Position numbers and translations under genes: made by a program. The notes under the pieces are model-generated. The model searched no databases. It was not told where the DNA came from and was given only the letters and a program-made list of their open reading frames with translations. 64,000 bases of DNA from Glossina fuscipes (Eukaryota; Arthropoda; Insecta; Diptera; Glossinidae). Shown here piece by piece: positions 9,960 to 22,336 of the stretch; position 1 is the first letter of the stretch; each line of letters starts with the position of its first letter. The DNA is taken from the NCBI RefSeq assembly GCF_014805625.2, contig NW_023998651.1, positions 206,260 to 270,259 on the forward strand, read 5' to 3'.

Positions 9960-12250
9960 AGCAATACCAACATTCTCAACATTGCTTTCCTCCGTTCATT
10001 CTTCCCAGCTCATTTACTAGTTCTTGGATCTCCTTGCTCGGTTAATTTAGCTGAATGGTATTCATCGTCACTTGTAATAGCATCTTTTAGTTCACTATAC
10101 ACTTTACGTGGCCTTCCCTTTTTACTCATTAACAGCTTACTTGGTCGACCTATATCTCTCTTAATTTTTATTTGATTGATTTTATTTGTTGAATTTCCTG
10201 TTGGAGTCTCTTTTCCTGGCCTTGATTTGACTTCCTGGTTCGTACTTCTATGGTATCAGTCATGATATCTTTGTATTTCTTTTATTGACGTTTTTTTTTA
10301 AAGACACCATCTCAGCTACGGTCAACTTTCCTACACACGGAGTTCCATCAACGGAAACACTTGATTGTTTTGGAATATCCTACGTAGATACGTTTGCAAA
10401 ATTTCGGTGCAAATTTTTCCCCACTTTTCTTCTTATCTCTTACATATAGGATCTATTCAAATTTGTGTATGAAATTAACAGTTAGTTTTTGTTTTCTCAA
10501 TATTTCATAAGGGGTTTCACCTTCGAATAGTTGTGATGGAAAATGAATCCTGATGTAGTTTAGATTATTGAGCACTTCGAAGAATCGGGATGTCGAAGAA
10601 AATCCGATGTTATCATCATACATTTGGCTATGCCTAGGAGCGTGTGATTTTTCCGTTCGGCAATTCCACTTTGTTTCTTTATGCATTCTTCCTTTAATAA
10701 TTATTTAATTTTTTGATTTACATATTACGCACCGTTGTCGCTTCTAAAACATTTCTTTCTATGCTGCTGTTGACCATGCTCTTGTGGTTTTTGTATTTGC
10801 TGGTTCCCTCATTTTTGCCTTTCAGAATGTATATTTCGCACCATTTGCTTTTGTTATCTATAGATGTGACAATGTATGTAGATTCTGCGTTGGATTGGGT
10901 GCGTATAGCACCTCAAACGTCGCTTTGGGCTGCATTCAATTTGTGCTTCTTCGTTCGAATAAAGTAAATAAAGCTCCTATCAGTATATAGTTTGTATGCA
11001 AGTTTCCCACTTTTATAGGGTATTTTTCGTCCCTGCAGCTTTCATGTCTTTCCCATTTAATTGAGCAAAAATTTGATGCTATTCCTGCAACCTTCCTTTG
11101 GGAGCTGCCATGGCTGCTACGTCCTCGTTTTCAGTTTTCTTATATAATAATATAAATTTGCTTTCTCTTTCTGAAAAGAGTATTGTATCTTTGCTCCCAA
11201 ATATTTAACGAATGCTCTTTTGTCTTAAAAAATTTTCTCATATATGTTTCTCTCTTATTTTATTTATTTCGATATTTACTGTAATATAAAAAGCCTCTCG
11301 TTAGTCCAATAAATCCATATTACAAAAGGAAATTCCTGAATATTATCTGGATATGAACAAAATTATAGTACAAGTTATAAATTATAAAATAAATACAGTA
11401 CATATGAAAATATAATAATGGCTCGCCAGCCAAATAAAAAAATGTAAGTACGAAAAAAATTTAGAAAAAAAGAACGTCCCAGAGAAATAGTAATAGCACC
11501 ACGATAACACTTAAATTTGCTCATATTTGACAGACAAACAGAAGATTAGTCCCGGGCACAGGTAATGTTTATTTTAGTGTTATGATACGTCCATTGATTG
11601 ATGTGAAATTTGCTACACCATTCCCATATATTATTATATATGCTTTGAATCCAGACACTATTGGTTATTTTCGCCATTATTGTTTGTGTTAAACGCTACT
11701 TCGTTTACATTGCAGTTTCCTACTTTCGCTGTTTGTCCTACTTTGCCGCAAGCACGGCAGCTAAATTTGATTTTTTTTTCCGCCTTAACTCTTGTTACTT
11801 TCGCATGTCTATTTGTGTACATTTTACCTTTTGCTTTTCTAGTCAGATTGCGTTTTCTGCCCTTAAATTCTTTGATTACTTTTATCTTCCGTATTTCTTT
11901 GATAGGTAATTTCTATCCCAGAAAATTTTTGAATATGCCAACGCACGTCGTCACCAATTTTCATTCTTAATAGCGAGAAATATTTCAACAATATAGTTTT
12001 TCTAGTTAATCCTTTTGACTAATATGTGGCATGAAATTTTTCCCATACCTCTGTTAATATCGTACAGTTCTTTATTTTTTGTTATTGGACTAATTGATGA
12101 TATAAGATTTGATTAGGTCATTCCATGGTTATCAGTTCACGGAGCGATATCTTTGTGGTTTGTGACGGTTTTACTCGCTTTTCAAAAACGTTTTTCCACA
12201 TTTCATTTCCGTTGTTAAACCCCTAATTGTTTCAAACTTGTTTATTGCTA
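9960..12250 (-). mobile_element. Copia-type LTR retrotransposon relic
   Basis: Four pieces in Copia order lie on the minus strand. A gag CCHC knuckle, CRACGKVGQTAKVGNC, lies at about 11715-11765 with its histidine changed to Q. The integrase core has STYIVTSIDNKSKWCEIYIL at about 10840-10910. Integrase continues with PSQLFEGETPYEILRK at 10470-10550. The GYS block, YVGYSKTIKCF, is near 10370, followed by a basic GRPSKLL/GRPRK linker (10090-10150). The last trace, DPRTSK near 10010, matches the start of the Copia RT region. The rest of RT and RNase H are missing. Frames shift repeatedly. No LTR pair could be delimited by eye. Confidence 0.7.
10453..10686 (-). pseudogene. Copia integrase C-terminal fragment
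   Basis: A 77-codon open frame with FPSQLFEGETPYEILRKQK. This matches the Copia integrase pattern in which a PS.L...TPYE segment follows the catalytic core. The preceding residues (HKETKWNCRTEKSH) look like a decayed version of the NG.AER region. No function remains likely. Confidence 0.65.
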
Positions 12251-12799
12251 TGCTCATAAGTTACTAGAGTTTATTTTATAACTGACAGTAGGGGCAATGT
12301 ATTCACACTCCAATACAATTTGTAATAAGAATGAAAGTAGTACATGCTAAATATGAATGACATTTGAACTTTCAACAGATTTTTATTTTTAAACCAAAAC
12401 AGAATAGACTAAAATCCACAAAAACACTATGTTTTCATATGTATGTAGGCATATTAACCAAGACTTGTTAGTGAATCTGTTGCTTTCGAAATTGATAAAT
12501 TGCGACCAATCAACGTTCATTGGTGTTTATGTCTTCAAAATGTCATTGAACGGCACAGCGAAAATGCGTACAGATGCAAATCGTGTGAAAGTACAGACAC
12601 ATCTGTAACAATTTCGAACCCATGAGCGATTTTTCTACTGATGTGTGCGCTTCAAAGTACGTACAAATACTGTTTAAAGCGAGCTACAGAACTTCTTTGG
12701 TTTTTGCGGTCGCAAACATATTACGACGAGAAAGAAGTTATATTTATTAAATGAGAGAATATTTATTAAATGAGAGAAAAGTGGATTTAGGTGTCTGAT

Positions 12800-13020
12800 G
12801 ATCTCAGTTTGGGGCTCTAGATGAAAATGTAACCGAAGGTAAACCATAGGTAAGGCGGGATACAGAATGGCGTTGGGTATAACATCGCGTCCGTCGGGCT
12901 AGTTAGAGAAGCTTTGTCTTTTCGTTGTTTTCTTCGATGCGGGTAATAATGACCCTTACGTACTTTCCATCATGTAACTATCTGCGGTATATGCAACGTG
13001 GCGTGCTAGGTTCTAACCAA
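12800..13020 (+). repeat. Dispersed GC-richer repeat, copy 1
   Basis: This block stands out from the AT-rich surroundings. It shares an ordered series of words with 48880-49090: ggtaaggcgg, a CCG run, ctagttagagaagctttgtct, then ttcttcgatg. The element class is unknown. See the related blocks at 20500-20760 and 54310-54560. Confidence 0.55.
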
Positions 13021-13499
13021 AGGAAATCAAACAAATCCTACATCTTCATCTCTTCATAAAGTTACGCTACGTATTATGAAAAATAAATTATTAATTATAA
13101 TTTTCGCATATAACAAACAAACGAGTAAAAAAACGAGACGGCTGAAATGAACCATTAATTCATAATAAAGTAAACTTGCTTTCTGCTTATAAGAAGACTA
13201 AAATAAGTGCGAACGCTATAGCTTCGCAAGGCGAATAGTTAGGGGGCCTATCGGCGAGTACAGTTATTAAATCGTTTTAGTAATAATGCATCAAAACACA
13301 TTACTTTGATACAAAAGAATTTACGACGTAGGATCTTTTTGTCATAAATTAAAAGAAAACTTGATTTTATTAAGAGGATCTTTATTGATTTAATTTTAAA
13401 ACGTTTAAAGTTTTCAGCTCGAAGCTAATAAATTTTTACTACTACTATCACGATTTATGAAGCGGTGATATTTTTGGAGTCAACATTTAACCTTCAGCT

Positions 13500-14130
13500 T
13501 GGATAGTCGTCAGTCGTATTTCGTAAAAAATTATAAATTTACTGTGGCGTATTGTAAGTGGCGATGAAAAGTGGGTCTACTATTACAATTTCGAGCGCAA
13601 ACAATAACGCGTTAGTCTAGGAGAGCCATCCATGGACATTGAATATTCATGGACGGAATATTCACGGCAATAAAGCTTTGCTGTGGATATGGTGGGATCA
13701 GCAAGATATAGGGTATTACGAGTTGTTACTACAGATGTATACCGACATTGGTTGAGCAAGTCGAAGGAGGCATTGTTCTAGAAAAGATTAGCGGTAGCGG
13801 CTAACAGACGCAAAGCCGTCTTCTTGTATGACGACGCTTGGTTGCAAGAGTCAAGAATGTGTGTTGCGGATTGAATGGTTATTTCTGTCGCACTCAGCGT
13901 GTTCACTAGACATAGCGCCTTCTGATTACCACTTGTTTAGGTTGACGCAGCATGACTTGGACGGTAAACGGGTTTCAAGAAAGTGAAGAAGTGCGAAAAT
14001 CAATATTGTTCTTTCGACACGGTGTCGTCAGGAAGATGAGAAAAGGTTGTAAAAAATCTTGAAAAATATTTTTATTGATATATATTTTGCTAGTTATTCT
14101 TAATAAATGCCTTTTTCAAGTGAAAAAATT
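13500..14130 (+). mobile_element. mariner-family DNA transposon relic (3' part)
   Basis: Frameshifted pieces of a mariner transposase are in order on the plus strand: SGDEKWVYYYNFERK near 13559, GEPSMDIEYSW near 13625, WIWWDQQDIGYYELL at 13684, a VFLYDDAWLQE segment near 13830 where the family has LHDNARPH, SLDIAPSDYHLF near 13907, and a final EEVRKSILFF. These carry the positions of the three catalytic aspartates of the D,D34D family, and each still reads D. The 5' half of the transposase and both terminal repeats were not recognised. The reading frame changes several times, so it is inactive. Confidence 0.8.
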
Positions 14131-14139
14131 ATGAAAATG

Positions 14140-15400
14140 TATGTACGCATCTAATATATCACAAGAACAACTTGTCCGTTCTAACATGGAGGAATCAAAA
14201 AAGAAAGCAGCAAACCGCTGTCAAAGATTTATTACTGTAATACTTCGTCAATTTAATGGAAATAATCAAAGATAATTTGTATCGCAGTACTTATGAAAAT
14301 TTTATCATTATTATTATTAATTTAGCCAGAGAAACAAATTGTGAGACTAAAGTCTTAAGACATTAGCATGTCAGTGCTATCGACTTTACTGAAAGCTCTG
14401 CTGCATTTGAGATATGGGCTCACGAGCATTGTGTTATCAATGGAGATTCTCTGTCTACGCGGCCACAGGCGGGTCCCATTTGGAACTAATTGTCGTTCTA
14501 AGTTTATTATTACTTGGCTTTGGCTTAACCCTAATAATGACTATACAACAACAGGATGCATTGAAAGATTATTATTAAAAGAAATCGCCTTAAGTTGGAA
14601 GTAATAGGGCAGAGGCTATTTTAAATAGAAGGCCTTTGCTGTCTTATAATTATTATACTTAGGAAACTTTCAAAAGCATCCTGCCTAATACGTTGCAATG
14701 TAAAACGCCTCTTTGCGATTTTACCCATATATTCAATATCCTTTGAGGTTTAGTTCGTCCAACTGAATTTTGATCATTAGAAAATGCTATAGAAAAAGAG
14801 AAATACAAAAAAAAAGAAAGAGATGAAGGAGAAACATCAAGTCTTTGTGATGTTAGCAATTTCCTGTCTTTAAAAAATGTTTTGTTTTCATGCAGTCTAA
14901 TTCCATCACATGTGCAACTTTCGTACTTTACTTTTCAGAAGTTCAAATCATGTCTATTTATCAATTTCTCGCTCTGTTTCGGTTTAGTTTGCTTGAAACA
15001 GAACATCTAAATTTTGCAATTTTCTCGATACTTTTAAACCTTCAACAGCTTGTAACGAATTTTCTTGGGCAGGGTAAGTACAGCCACTCCAGGACTCCTT
15101 CCAAGACAATTTGTAAGAAAATAAAATGTTTTGGACCTTCGGGTATGACCTTTTATTGCCTTTATTTCTATAAGAGATTACAAGCGATTTGTAGAGGGAT
15201 AGGAGGAATCCAGCGAGGTGATCCGACTTTCTGTTGTAGCTTTTATGACCGGTTTTACCCACACGTGGTTAGGGATTTTCCTTGTACTATCGCGGATTAC
15301 TACCAAAAAACGGATACGTTGTTTGTGTCATAGCTGCCTTGGCTCCCTGGGCCAACGGTTTGTCTCTGGTTGGCTATTCGAATGTAGGAATAAGAAAAAG
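14140..15400. other. No assigned feature
   Basis: This stretch contains open frames of 78 codons (14368-14604, +) and 147 codons (14890-15333, +). Neither shows a domain or motif I recognise. The longer one ends in a cysteine- and aromatic-rich segment typical of chance translation. A decayed element is possible. Confidence 0.3.
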
Positions 15401-15410
15401 ATGTGCCTCA

Positions 15411-15536
15411 GTCCTTCAGGGATGGCGACAAACAGCTAGCCAGCACATCTCCTCTCCGTAAAGTCAGTAGTCCTGGAAAGTCCTTCAGGAATGGCGAGTA
15501 ACAGCTAGCCAGCCCATCCCTTATCCGTAAAGTCAG
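15411..15536. repeat. Tandem duplication, about 69-bp period
   Basis: Two units start with gtccttcagg at 15411 and 15480 and end with ccgtaaagtcag. They share cagctagccagc in the middle and differ at scattered positions. Confidence 0.85.
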
Positions 15537-15931
15537 AAAGACTCTTAAAGATCAACTTGTCAAATTGTCCGTGAACATTTGCCTTAGGCGGCTATGACAC
15601 AATCGAAAGATTTCGTGTGATGCGACGCTCTTTTATAGTCGAAGTCGCGCTCGCTTGTTCCATTACATACATGTACTAGGCTGTGTGCGTTTACATGTGT
15701 ATTGAGATAATGTACTTATACGTTTGCTTAGTTTAGGTTGGCTTCGACGTGTTTGACAGACTTACTGCCGCAACCTCAGTTCCGACTTCCATGAAATTTC
15801 TTATACACAACTTAGCACTAATACTCTCTTACGTACCAACTTATGTCAATCCTATTGCTATGCTTGTTCATACGCCTAACTTTCTGCTTGTTCTTTGCCC
15901 TGCTCAAGATGCATTTGTGTAGTGTTGACCC

Positions 15932-16099
15932 AGGTACCAAATCGCGTGATTTGTTAACCGTTAAGTATGCGAGTGCTAGACTCGCTATGCTTGCTTGTAT
16001 GCCTATTCTTCTGTTCGTTTCACTGTCATTGCTGCTCTAGGTACCAAATCGCCTGATTTGTTAACCGTTAGGTATGTGAATGCTAGACTCGCTATGCTT
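15932..16099. repeat. Direct repeat of a palindrome-containing 61-bp unit
   Basis: Unit one is 15932-15992 and unit two 16039-16099, with starts 107 bases apart. Each contains two short palindromes: CAAATC/GATTTG around four bases, and a second one, GCGAG/CTCGC around seven bases, which is intact only in unit one. Confidence 0.85.
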
Positions 16100-16189
16100 A
16101 CAATATTTTTCCTCGCCACGGTTTTTTTTCTTTACGTTTCTATTCTATGTGTACATTACGCATTTCCATACCTGCGAATACTTTGAATG

Positions 16190-16640
16190 CTTTCCTACAG
16201 TTTTATACATTTTATGTACAGTTTGTGCATTTTTCTGTTTACATGGTCGTATGTGTTTATGCATGTTTATACGTGTGTGTTTATACATTTTTGCACGTGC
16301 GTTCCTACATCTCTATACATTTTGCATGACCTATATATTTTAACACATTTTAATACATTTTTAGCTGGACGAGTGTGTTTATACATTTTTACACATATGT
16401 GTTTATACATGTGCATATGTTTTGCATGGCCTATAGGCATCTATACGTTTTTTTCTACATATTTCTATGCTTGTGCATGTTTATACAGTTTATGCGTTTT
16501 TACCTGATCGTAGGTGCTTATACATTTTTATACATATGTGTTTATACATGTGTATATGTTTTGCATGGCCTATAGCCATCTATACGTTGTTTCCTACATA
16601 TTTCTATGCTCGTGTATGTTTATATAGTTTATGCGGGAGG
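16190..16640. repeat. Minisatellite, 139-bp period
   Basis: Two near-complete units begin gtgtttatacattttta at 16375 and gtgcttatacattttta at 16514. Both contain ttttgcatggcctatag and tacatatttctatgct. A more degenerate unit lies at 16190-16345. Open frames of up to 106 codons run through it but simply reflect the repeated TAT/TTT/TGT words. Confidence 0.85.
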
Positions 16641-16738
16641 AGGCTGCTCATGTATCAGTAGAAAGACGTGCACGGACAAATCGGACTGCCAAGTTGATGG
16701 CTGTGGGTAAACGTTTTAGGCGGACGGACCTGTATTCC

Positions 16739-16763
16739 GTAAGGAAGAAAAACGCTTCCTTAC
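16739..16763. other. Perfect 9-bp hairpin
   Basis: GTAAGGAAG (16739-16747) pairs with CTTCCTTAC (16755-16763) across a 7-base loop, just after the minisatellite. A short T run does not follow, so I do not call it a terminator. Confidence 0.5.
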
Positions 16764-16799
16764 AAGCTATTTCTTCGAAACTCAATTCTGCAAAAGATT

Positions 16800-19700
16800 T
16801 TCACGGCAACTCTTCTTGAAAATATGCACTTTTATAAGAAATTTGTTCGAAATGATTGCCACTTTGCTTTGTTTCTTTTGACAGATATGGAATAGGGTAT
16901 TTTTCAGCCCACATAGTCCAAAGAAAAAAATAAAATGAAGGTTATTGAAAAATAGTGCATGATGACGCTGTAAATAATTCAAAACCATCCGAAAAGTAAA
17001 ACCTAGTGTTAAATTGCACATACATAATTAGTGCCTAGCAAACAATAAAACAAAACTCCTCGCTTCATAACAATTGAATCTTACATAACAGTAGGTAATG
17101 AAAAGCTTTTCTTACTGCTTCTTCCATTGCGTCCTCATACCAAATAGTATGCAATAAAACTTATTTTTGTCTTGCGCTTTGCTTTCCTCGAAATAATTTG
17201 CAATTGTAATAGCAACGTTGTGGGCGATTCACGTCGGAACATGCAGACGACCGCGCCTTCGCATAAAATGTGTTGCGACGTTTCCATCGTCTCTTTGTAA
17301 AATCTTCACGAATCGGTATTCGATATCCCTAAATTTTTTAGATGGTACTTGATGGAACTTTGAATTGATCCGCGTAGAAGCCATTTACGAGGTCTGTTTC
17401 GCTCGTTCGTTCCCTTAGCTTACATGCATACCGGAATATTTTAAAAACCACTTTGCTTTCCGCTGTCTGAACTCTGCTTCTAACGACTTACTAACTTTTC
17501 TTGTGCTGATTACGATACCAGCTTAGTCATACGGATCCTGAGTAGGTCGCAGATAGATCCCGGAGTTATGGTAATCGTTCATATGATAATGTAATGTAAT
17601 GATAATGTACGTATGTGCAATTGCAGACAATGACAAAATTCTGTCGTTCTTACAAAAAAAAAAGAGTCTCCGTAATATAAAGTTTTACTTCTCCAGCGTC
17701 TTTCTTCTTGTTTTTATTTAAATTATCAGTGCATTATTTGCTTAATTAAGACAAAGTAAAGAAAATAACCAAAATTCTTAAAATCATTCTTTTCTTTTAT
17801 TCAAAATGAACAAGGCAAAATAATCCGCGAAAATTTCTCTTCTCCTGTCTAAATTTCTAGAACGTAGATCAATGATGCAGGCAGTCGTTTGCCAATTTTG
17901 GTTAATATATTAAGGTTAACATCTTTTTATAATAATTTTTGTTTTTTTCTAATATTTTAATATTAACAATTTTCTTCTTCATGAATGTTATTTTTAAAAG
18001 CTATCTCGATCACGAAATTTTTTCCACAAAACTACCATCATTTTCTGCTCCTTACATGAATATATTTTTTTGTTTTATTTCTTTTGCTTTCTCACGCATT
18101 CCGTTCAAGATATCCCAAATAATCTCGTATTTCCGAAATCGATGCGCATTGCTTTCTACCCTCAACTAACACACCCCAGTCCTCAAGATCCTACTCAACT
18201 CACCGCACAAAACATCAAAACCAGAACTGTCCTTTTGTTTTGCTCGTGTTTAATTTTTTCTCTTATTTTCTCTTAAATATCGTTGAGTGAAATCTTAACA
18301 TGACAAAGTACTATGCCAAATCAAACAAAGTAATATGCTCAAAGTACACAGACGCACTTTCCCTTTACAATTTTTGATAGTAAAAACATCACTTCGGCCA
18401 TGTTCCAATTACAGTGAATAAACGTCGACAGAAGATTCGCCTTATAAAACTCTGTTTGAGTAAACAGGACTATTTTTTAATTTGGTTTCTGTAGATTTTA
18501 TGTGACTTTGAGATACTCGCGTTATTTGTCGATGGTCCGATAACGACATATCGTCGCATATGCGCTATCTCTAGACTCGGCAACTCCAGCACGTTCTTTG
18601 TAATTGGGTTTGGGAAGGTCTGATACTTACCAATTGTCCAATTTAGTCGGCGGGACTGGCAGTAGTGGACCAGGCTTCGTATCCCGGATAATGCTTCAAG
18701 GAAGTTATGCGGAGGATATAATAATTTTGGATGTATCCCAGGAAATTGGATCTCAACCCAGACCTCTACCTGGCCCGTCAATATGAATTCTAAAAGCGGA
18801 AAGAAAATTATGTTGTTACCTATCAGCAAGTAAACCCTTGGCTGCCTGTGTAGGGCATTGTGAGCAGACTTAGTACTTTTGTTATGCAGGCTTCGAACAC
18901 ATACTCGTTTGTCATCGTATTAACAAGAATCGAGGAAGCGGATTTAGCATGACTGGATGGCACTTAGGACGACCTTGGAGGCGCATCCCGTAACCTTCTT
19001 CTACCTCTGATTGCTGCGGAGTACGGCCCGTTGGTTTGTCTCAAGGCGTCCGCGCCCTCGGGGGCTTTGCGGCCACCAAGATTTTGTCGTCCCTAGGGGT
19101 ACGTTTCAATTCCCGCAGGCCTGTTGTCTGGAATTAATAAAAGTTTGGTAAAAAGCATATTTATAAGCAATAAGACGTGCATTATCATAAATGAACTCAT
19201 ACTGGAACATTTGTAAAACACAGAGATATTTTAAACATTTACGGGAAACAAAAAAGAATATGAGTATGGGATTGATGTACAAAAATATTAGATGTTAATA
19301 ATTATTTTCGGGAAATAATTGGGACCTTTTCCCTAATCATAAAAGAGTAAGTGCAAAAAAGAAAGGGAAAAGATTGGGAAAAATGTTCCAAGATTGGTTG
19401 CTGATTTATTGCTCGTGGTCTTTAAAAGAAATTTTTCAATTTTAAAAATATTTAAAGGAAAATATCCGTTTCATGTTAAGCATATATCGACTGAAAGATT
19501 TAATTTTTTTTCGGAATTCCCGCCTAAAGACCCATCTGCCGAAAAGAAAACGTTTAACTTGTTGTAAAACGACAACAAAAACATAGAGACCATTACGTTT
19601 CTATATTATCGGTTTGTTTGGCGTTATTCGGTGAACAATAGAAAAAGAAAAGAAAAATGGTCGAAAATTTGATATATAAAATAAAGTCTGAAACAAAATT

Positions 19701-20490
19701 GAAGAGTTTATTTCAACATTTTGTACTTTAGCCAAAAGCATGAAAATTTCCCTACATATACGAATAAAACATACATATAAAAATAAAACAAAAATGATAC
19801 CAAATTAATTGGACCTTGAAAAGACCAAACAAACGAAAAGTGTTCACAAATTATGGATAATTTTTTCATATGGAATGCTTAATGCAAACTCACTTAAAAA
19901 ACACATTTTTTTTTTTTAATTCAGTAAATATTTTTCAATGCATTAAACAAATTTAAAATTCAAAAAATTATTTTCAAATTCATTAAACATTTTTGCAATC
20001 TTCATTCAAACGTCGGTGTCTCGATGTTTTCTTTGTTCTCTGTGCAAAAACCGTTGTGTGCTGTGCAGCCTGATTGAGAAAACATCATTAATATGGCCAC
20101 GTTGCATCATTGCAGGCAGCGCACACATTCACAGCGCACAACAGCAACATCGAATAAATAAGCAATTAGTGGCAAACATTTCCTTATTAATTTTGCATCT
20201 TTTGGGATTTATTTACAATCGAAGAAGTTGTATGTTTGATGAGTTATGCTGCTAAATACATGCTTATTGACGTGGATGTGCCCGTTCTATTACGTGGATC
20301 ATATACTGATCATCACTGATTTGTAAGATACTACTACTTTTTTTTATACATTACAATTTTTTTTGTCATTAAATTAAAAGAAATAAAAATAGCGAATTAA
20401 CGTTAACGAGAAATGTCACACTTACTATTTAAACAAATATTTTTGTAACGTGAAAGAAAAAAAAATGAATTAAAATAAATCTGATTTTAA
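16800..20490. other. Mostly AT-rich sequence with an unassigned GC-richer block
   Basis: No gene or known element was recognised. The block at about 18530-19130 is clearly richer in G and C than its flanks and contains long unbroken motifs such as ccctcgggggctttgcggcc. It encodes a 119-codon minus frame (18470-18829) with no recognised domain. The block at 17240-17580 is also less AT-rich. Both may be old element fragments. Confidence 0.35.
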
Positions 20491-20499
20491 TTATGAGAG

Positions 20500-20760
20500 G
20501 AAAGAGGATTGGAGGGGTCTTTCGACACAACTTCGAGGTTCCCTACAAACTTTCCTGTGGGCCAAAGGGAGACCAAGGGAGGACAGGGTGGGTAAAGAAT
20601 AGGCCCAGGGAAAAGTCTCCGATCGGTTAGCTAGAGTTTCGTCCGTCTGGTATTCAGTAATAGGAAAGCACGTGCAAATTCCTTGATGTAACCGTCCTAG
20701 GAGTATCCGTGAACAATTTATGGAACAATTCCCACGCCTCACGAACTGGCTAGATCAGCT
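20500..20760 (+). repeat. Dispersed GC-richer repeat, copy 2
   Basis: It aligns in order with 54310-54560: a tcttcgaacccaacttcggtgtctccc-like start, gggccaaagggagac, gggtaggtattcaaag-like and ggttagctagagtttcgtc words, an acgtgcaatt word, and cctaggagtatccgtgagca. A 3' stretch with aaataaataaata follows at about 20866. It has no convincing coding frame. Confidence 0.55.
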
Positions 20761-21310
20761 ATGGCACGTAGACTTAACTCATACGCCTCCATTCCTCCTC
20801 AAGTGATACCTCAAAATTGACCTAAATATAACATCTCTACACTTTAGCAGACTACCAGAACAAAATAAATAAATATATTTTATTTAAATTGAGAGCATTG
20901 TTTGGCAACTCTGCGTGTGTCTTGTAGTCGCGTTTTTATTCTATCAACAAATATTAAAATTTTTTTTAGTTGTATTTCTTAGCTTTTTGCTTTATTCGTG
21001 TTTAAATTTAAAAAATTCTCTAAAAGAATAAAGTGTGAATTTATTGTATATGAATTTATTAACCATTTATGTGAAAAAATCATTTTGGTTTATTGTAAGC
21101 AACAATTGAGCTCTTGGTAAAAGTCTCTCTTTTTGCCTTTTAATCTGTGTTTACAGTTTCCGTTAGTTTTCGCTCTATATTTACAGTGGGCAGGGAAGTG
21201 AGAAATTTGCTTTAATTTTCCTGAAAATTTGTGCCGTCGAAAAATTATTTTTTTTTTTGTTTTTCTTTTTCGTTTTTTTTTTCCTTCATAAGCTACTTAT
21301 TTTGTTTTCA

Positions 21311-22327
21311 ATGGACATGGATTGTTTATTTACTCCATGTCGTGCGAAAACTGGCCCTGAATCTGAACGATTCATTTCTTGCTGGTTGTGTGATCGTTTT
21401 GGACATGCAAAGTGTGCTGGTATTACCGGCCGTGCTGCTGATGCAGTCCTTGACCCTTCTAAAGGTTTACGATGGTCATGTCCTGACTGTAGAAAGCGGG
21501 ACATTGATTTCTACAAGCTCTTCACGGAGACGAGAAATTGTTTCTCAGATTTGAGCAAAAATCTCGGCTCTGTGTGGGAGAAGTTTGAATTAATCAAGAC
21601 TAGGTTTGATGAATGTCGGTATATTTCGCAGTTATCTTCCTCATCAGCTAACGTAGTCTCAACGCGTAGCGTAGCGTGTGGTTCGTCACCTCCTAAGTCC
21701 GTTTCGTTGGTGCAAGTTAGCGATTCCCTAAAGGCTACAAATAATGTTAGTGTTTCTGCTACGGCTGAGTCGGTTGGTAACATAGATGTTACAAATAGTC
21801 CGAGAAGTCCTTCTGGCTTGAGCTATGCTGAAGTGGCAAGGGTATCTCCTCCCATAGATGCCACTCAATCTTCTCAGGCGTCATCGCCCAAAACTAATAA
21901 GGGTAATAGTAAATCGTCCTCTCCTCCTCGCTGTTCGGGTGTAAATGCTGGTCGCCAAACTGAGCAAGCTGCTCGTACAAGTGTGGTTACCCCCTCTATA
22001 TTTTCCGCAACTCATAACTCCCCATCCGTTAACCCTGCTGCTCCCAGTACTGATGACATATGCTTGAAGGCAGTTCCTCCCAGAAAGGCCATATTTGTGT
22101 CAAGACTGGCACCAGATACATCTGTTGAAAACATAAGGGGTTATCTGGCTGCGAAAGCCCCTTCTGTCAATTTAAAGCGAGTTAGTATTTTCAAACTGGG
22201 TCCTTCTCAATCTAGAGCTATCTCGTCTTTTAAAATTCTAGTTCCGACCGAAAATATGGATTTGATTTTAAATAAACCATTGTGGCCGGTTGGATCATTA
22301 ATTAAGGAATTTATCCCTCGGGACTGA
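21311..22327 (+). pseudogene. ORF1 with PHD-like zinc finger, CR1-group copy 1
   Basis: The frame is open further upstream (21257), but I choose the ATG at 21311 because the added leader is only F/L-rich. Residues 1-60 form a C4HC3-like PHD finger: CLFTPC, CWLCDRFGHAKCAGI, and WSCPDC. A long serine/threonine-rich linker follows, then a C-terminal domain from KAVPPRKAIFVSRLAP to LIKEFIPRD. ORF1 proteins of this retrotransposon group bind RNA or chromatin. The stop at 22325-22327 is probably premature. In copy 2 the same position is an arginine codon and the frame continues about 15 codons to a TAA, whose equivalent here is 22370-22372. Confidence 0.8.
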
Positions 22328-22336
22328 CCCCGTGAT

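Noticed and set aside
11661..11970. Plus-strand hydrophobic frames
   Set aside because: They are antisense to the Copia gag region with its CCHC knuckle.
15932..16099. Possible CRISPR-like repeat with spacers
   Set aside because: Only two units, and the setting is a eukaryotic transposon-rich sequence.
16187..16575. Overlapping open frames up to 106 codons with repeated Y/C/F motifs
   Set aside because: They run through a 139-bp minisatellite in three frames at once; period 139 is not a multiple of three.
18470..18829. 119-codon minus frame as a gene
   Set aside because: No recognised motif, no start context, and an overlapping plus frame of similar quality.
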